Origin: Microglena sp. YARC
Taxonomy: Eukaryota; Chlorophyta; Chlorophyceae; Chlamydomonadales; Chlamydomonadaceae
Direction of reading: 5' to 3'
NCBI GenBank assembly: GCA_022414725.1
Contig: CM039463.1
Location: forward strand, 25,629,205-25,693,204
DNA length: 64,000 nucleotides
Shown here: piece after piece, positions 63,717-64,000 of the stretch
Position numbering within the stretch: position 1 is the first letter of the stretch
How the letters are laid out: the number at the start of each line of letters is the position of its first letter
The notes under the pieces: generated by a model
Told to the model about the DNA's origin: nothing
Database searches by the model: none
What the model saw: only the letters and a program-made list of their open reading frames with translations
Made by a program: the position numbers and the translations under genes

Positions 63717-64000
63717 TATGGCAGGGGTACATTAGCATGCACCAGTCCCACAGCCAAAGGCCTTGCAACCACTTGTTCACGACTTTTTTTTGGAATGAAA
63801 AATCCCCTGCAAGTATTAATGTGTGGTGTGGGTGTGCTGTGTGTAGTTTGTGTGATGCGGGTGTGTATGTGTGTGTGTGTGTGTGCGGTGTGTGTATGTG
63901 GTGTGGTGTGGTGCGTGTGTGTGTGATATGGCAGGGGTACATTAGCATGCACCAGCCAAAGCCTTGCCAACCACTTGTTCACGCGTTTTTGGAATGAAAT
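63462..64000 (+). repeat. (GT)n with donor-side copies of the preceding exon
   Basis: Two blocks of GT-rich microsatellite (63465-63718, 63820-63930), each followed by GGCAGGGGTACATTAGCATG, CACCAG and GCCTTGCMAACCACTTGTTCAC. Confidence 0.88.

Noticed and set aside
1..64000. tRNA or rRNA genes
   Set aside because: No segment with a full cloverleaf or conserved rRNA blocks was recognised. The only tRNA-like part is the SINE head at about 48430-48487.

Overview
This window is nuclear-type eukaryotic DNA. It shows GT-AG introns, short phase-matched exons, very abundant micro- and minisatellites, MITE-like elements with target-site duplications, a tRNA-derived SINE and Helitron-like ends. The lineage cannot be fixed from the sequence alone. 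The plant/lysosomal-type GH31 protein, GTGCGC/GTGAGT-type donors and a short tract of Arabidopsis/green-algal-type telomere-like 7-mers (9673-9731) would fit a green alga or related protist; that is an inference of low confidence.

The main gene is one acid alpha-glucosidase of glycoside hydrolase family 31. It lies on the + strand and occupies about 829-44468. The 5' end is upstream of the window and the stop codon is at 44466-44468. I could place 16 exons: 829-926, 5178-5316, 6408-6516, 8748-8871, 10590-10799, 14155-14297, 15735-15762, 17229-17303, 19377-19432 (or its in-frame duplicate 19514-19570), 25853-25916, 28133-28273, 34310-34561, 37119-37331, 39027-39132, 39781-39893 and 44367-44468. 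Together they encode about 657 residues: most of the catalytic (beta/alpha)8 barrel, with nucleophile motif WLDMNE and acid/base motif HWTGDN, and the C-terminal beta domains. About 42 kb of introns surrounds about 2 kb of coding sequence.

The most striking property is how these introns are built. In nearly every intron the donor side carries tandem copies of the last bases of the upstream exon plus its 5' splice site, or the acceptor side carries tandem copies of the 3' splice site plus the first bases of the downstream exon, or both. Exon-edge copies range from 1 to more than 20 per border. One of them, a duplicate of exon 9, restores a reading frame that the nearer copy breaks.

Mobile elements sit in the introns and in the region after the gene. 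They include a hAT-type MITE family with CAGGGTAC termini and 8-bp TSDs (five bounded copies plus fragments, one carrying a nested 915-bp insert), a second hAT-like MITE family (CAGGGCTC), mariner-like MITEs, Helitron-like elements ending in hairpin-CTAG, a SINE with A and B boxes, and an 11-copy GGCGGAGCCCC element.

From 44.5 to 64 kb there is no complete gene. There are isolated exon candidates on both strands (47482-47593 +, 58557-58675 +, 59760-59943 -, 63319-63461 +) and a Q-rich tandem-repeat protein exon (50047-51075, -), all embedded in repeats. No tRNA, rRNA, CRISPR or prokaryotic operon structure was seen.
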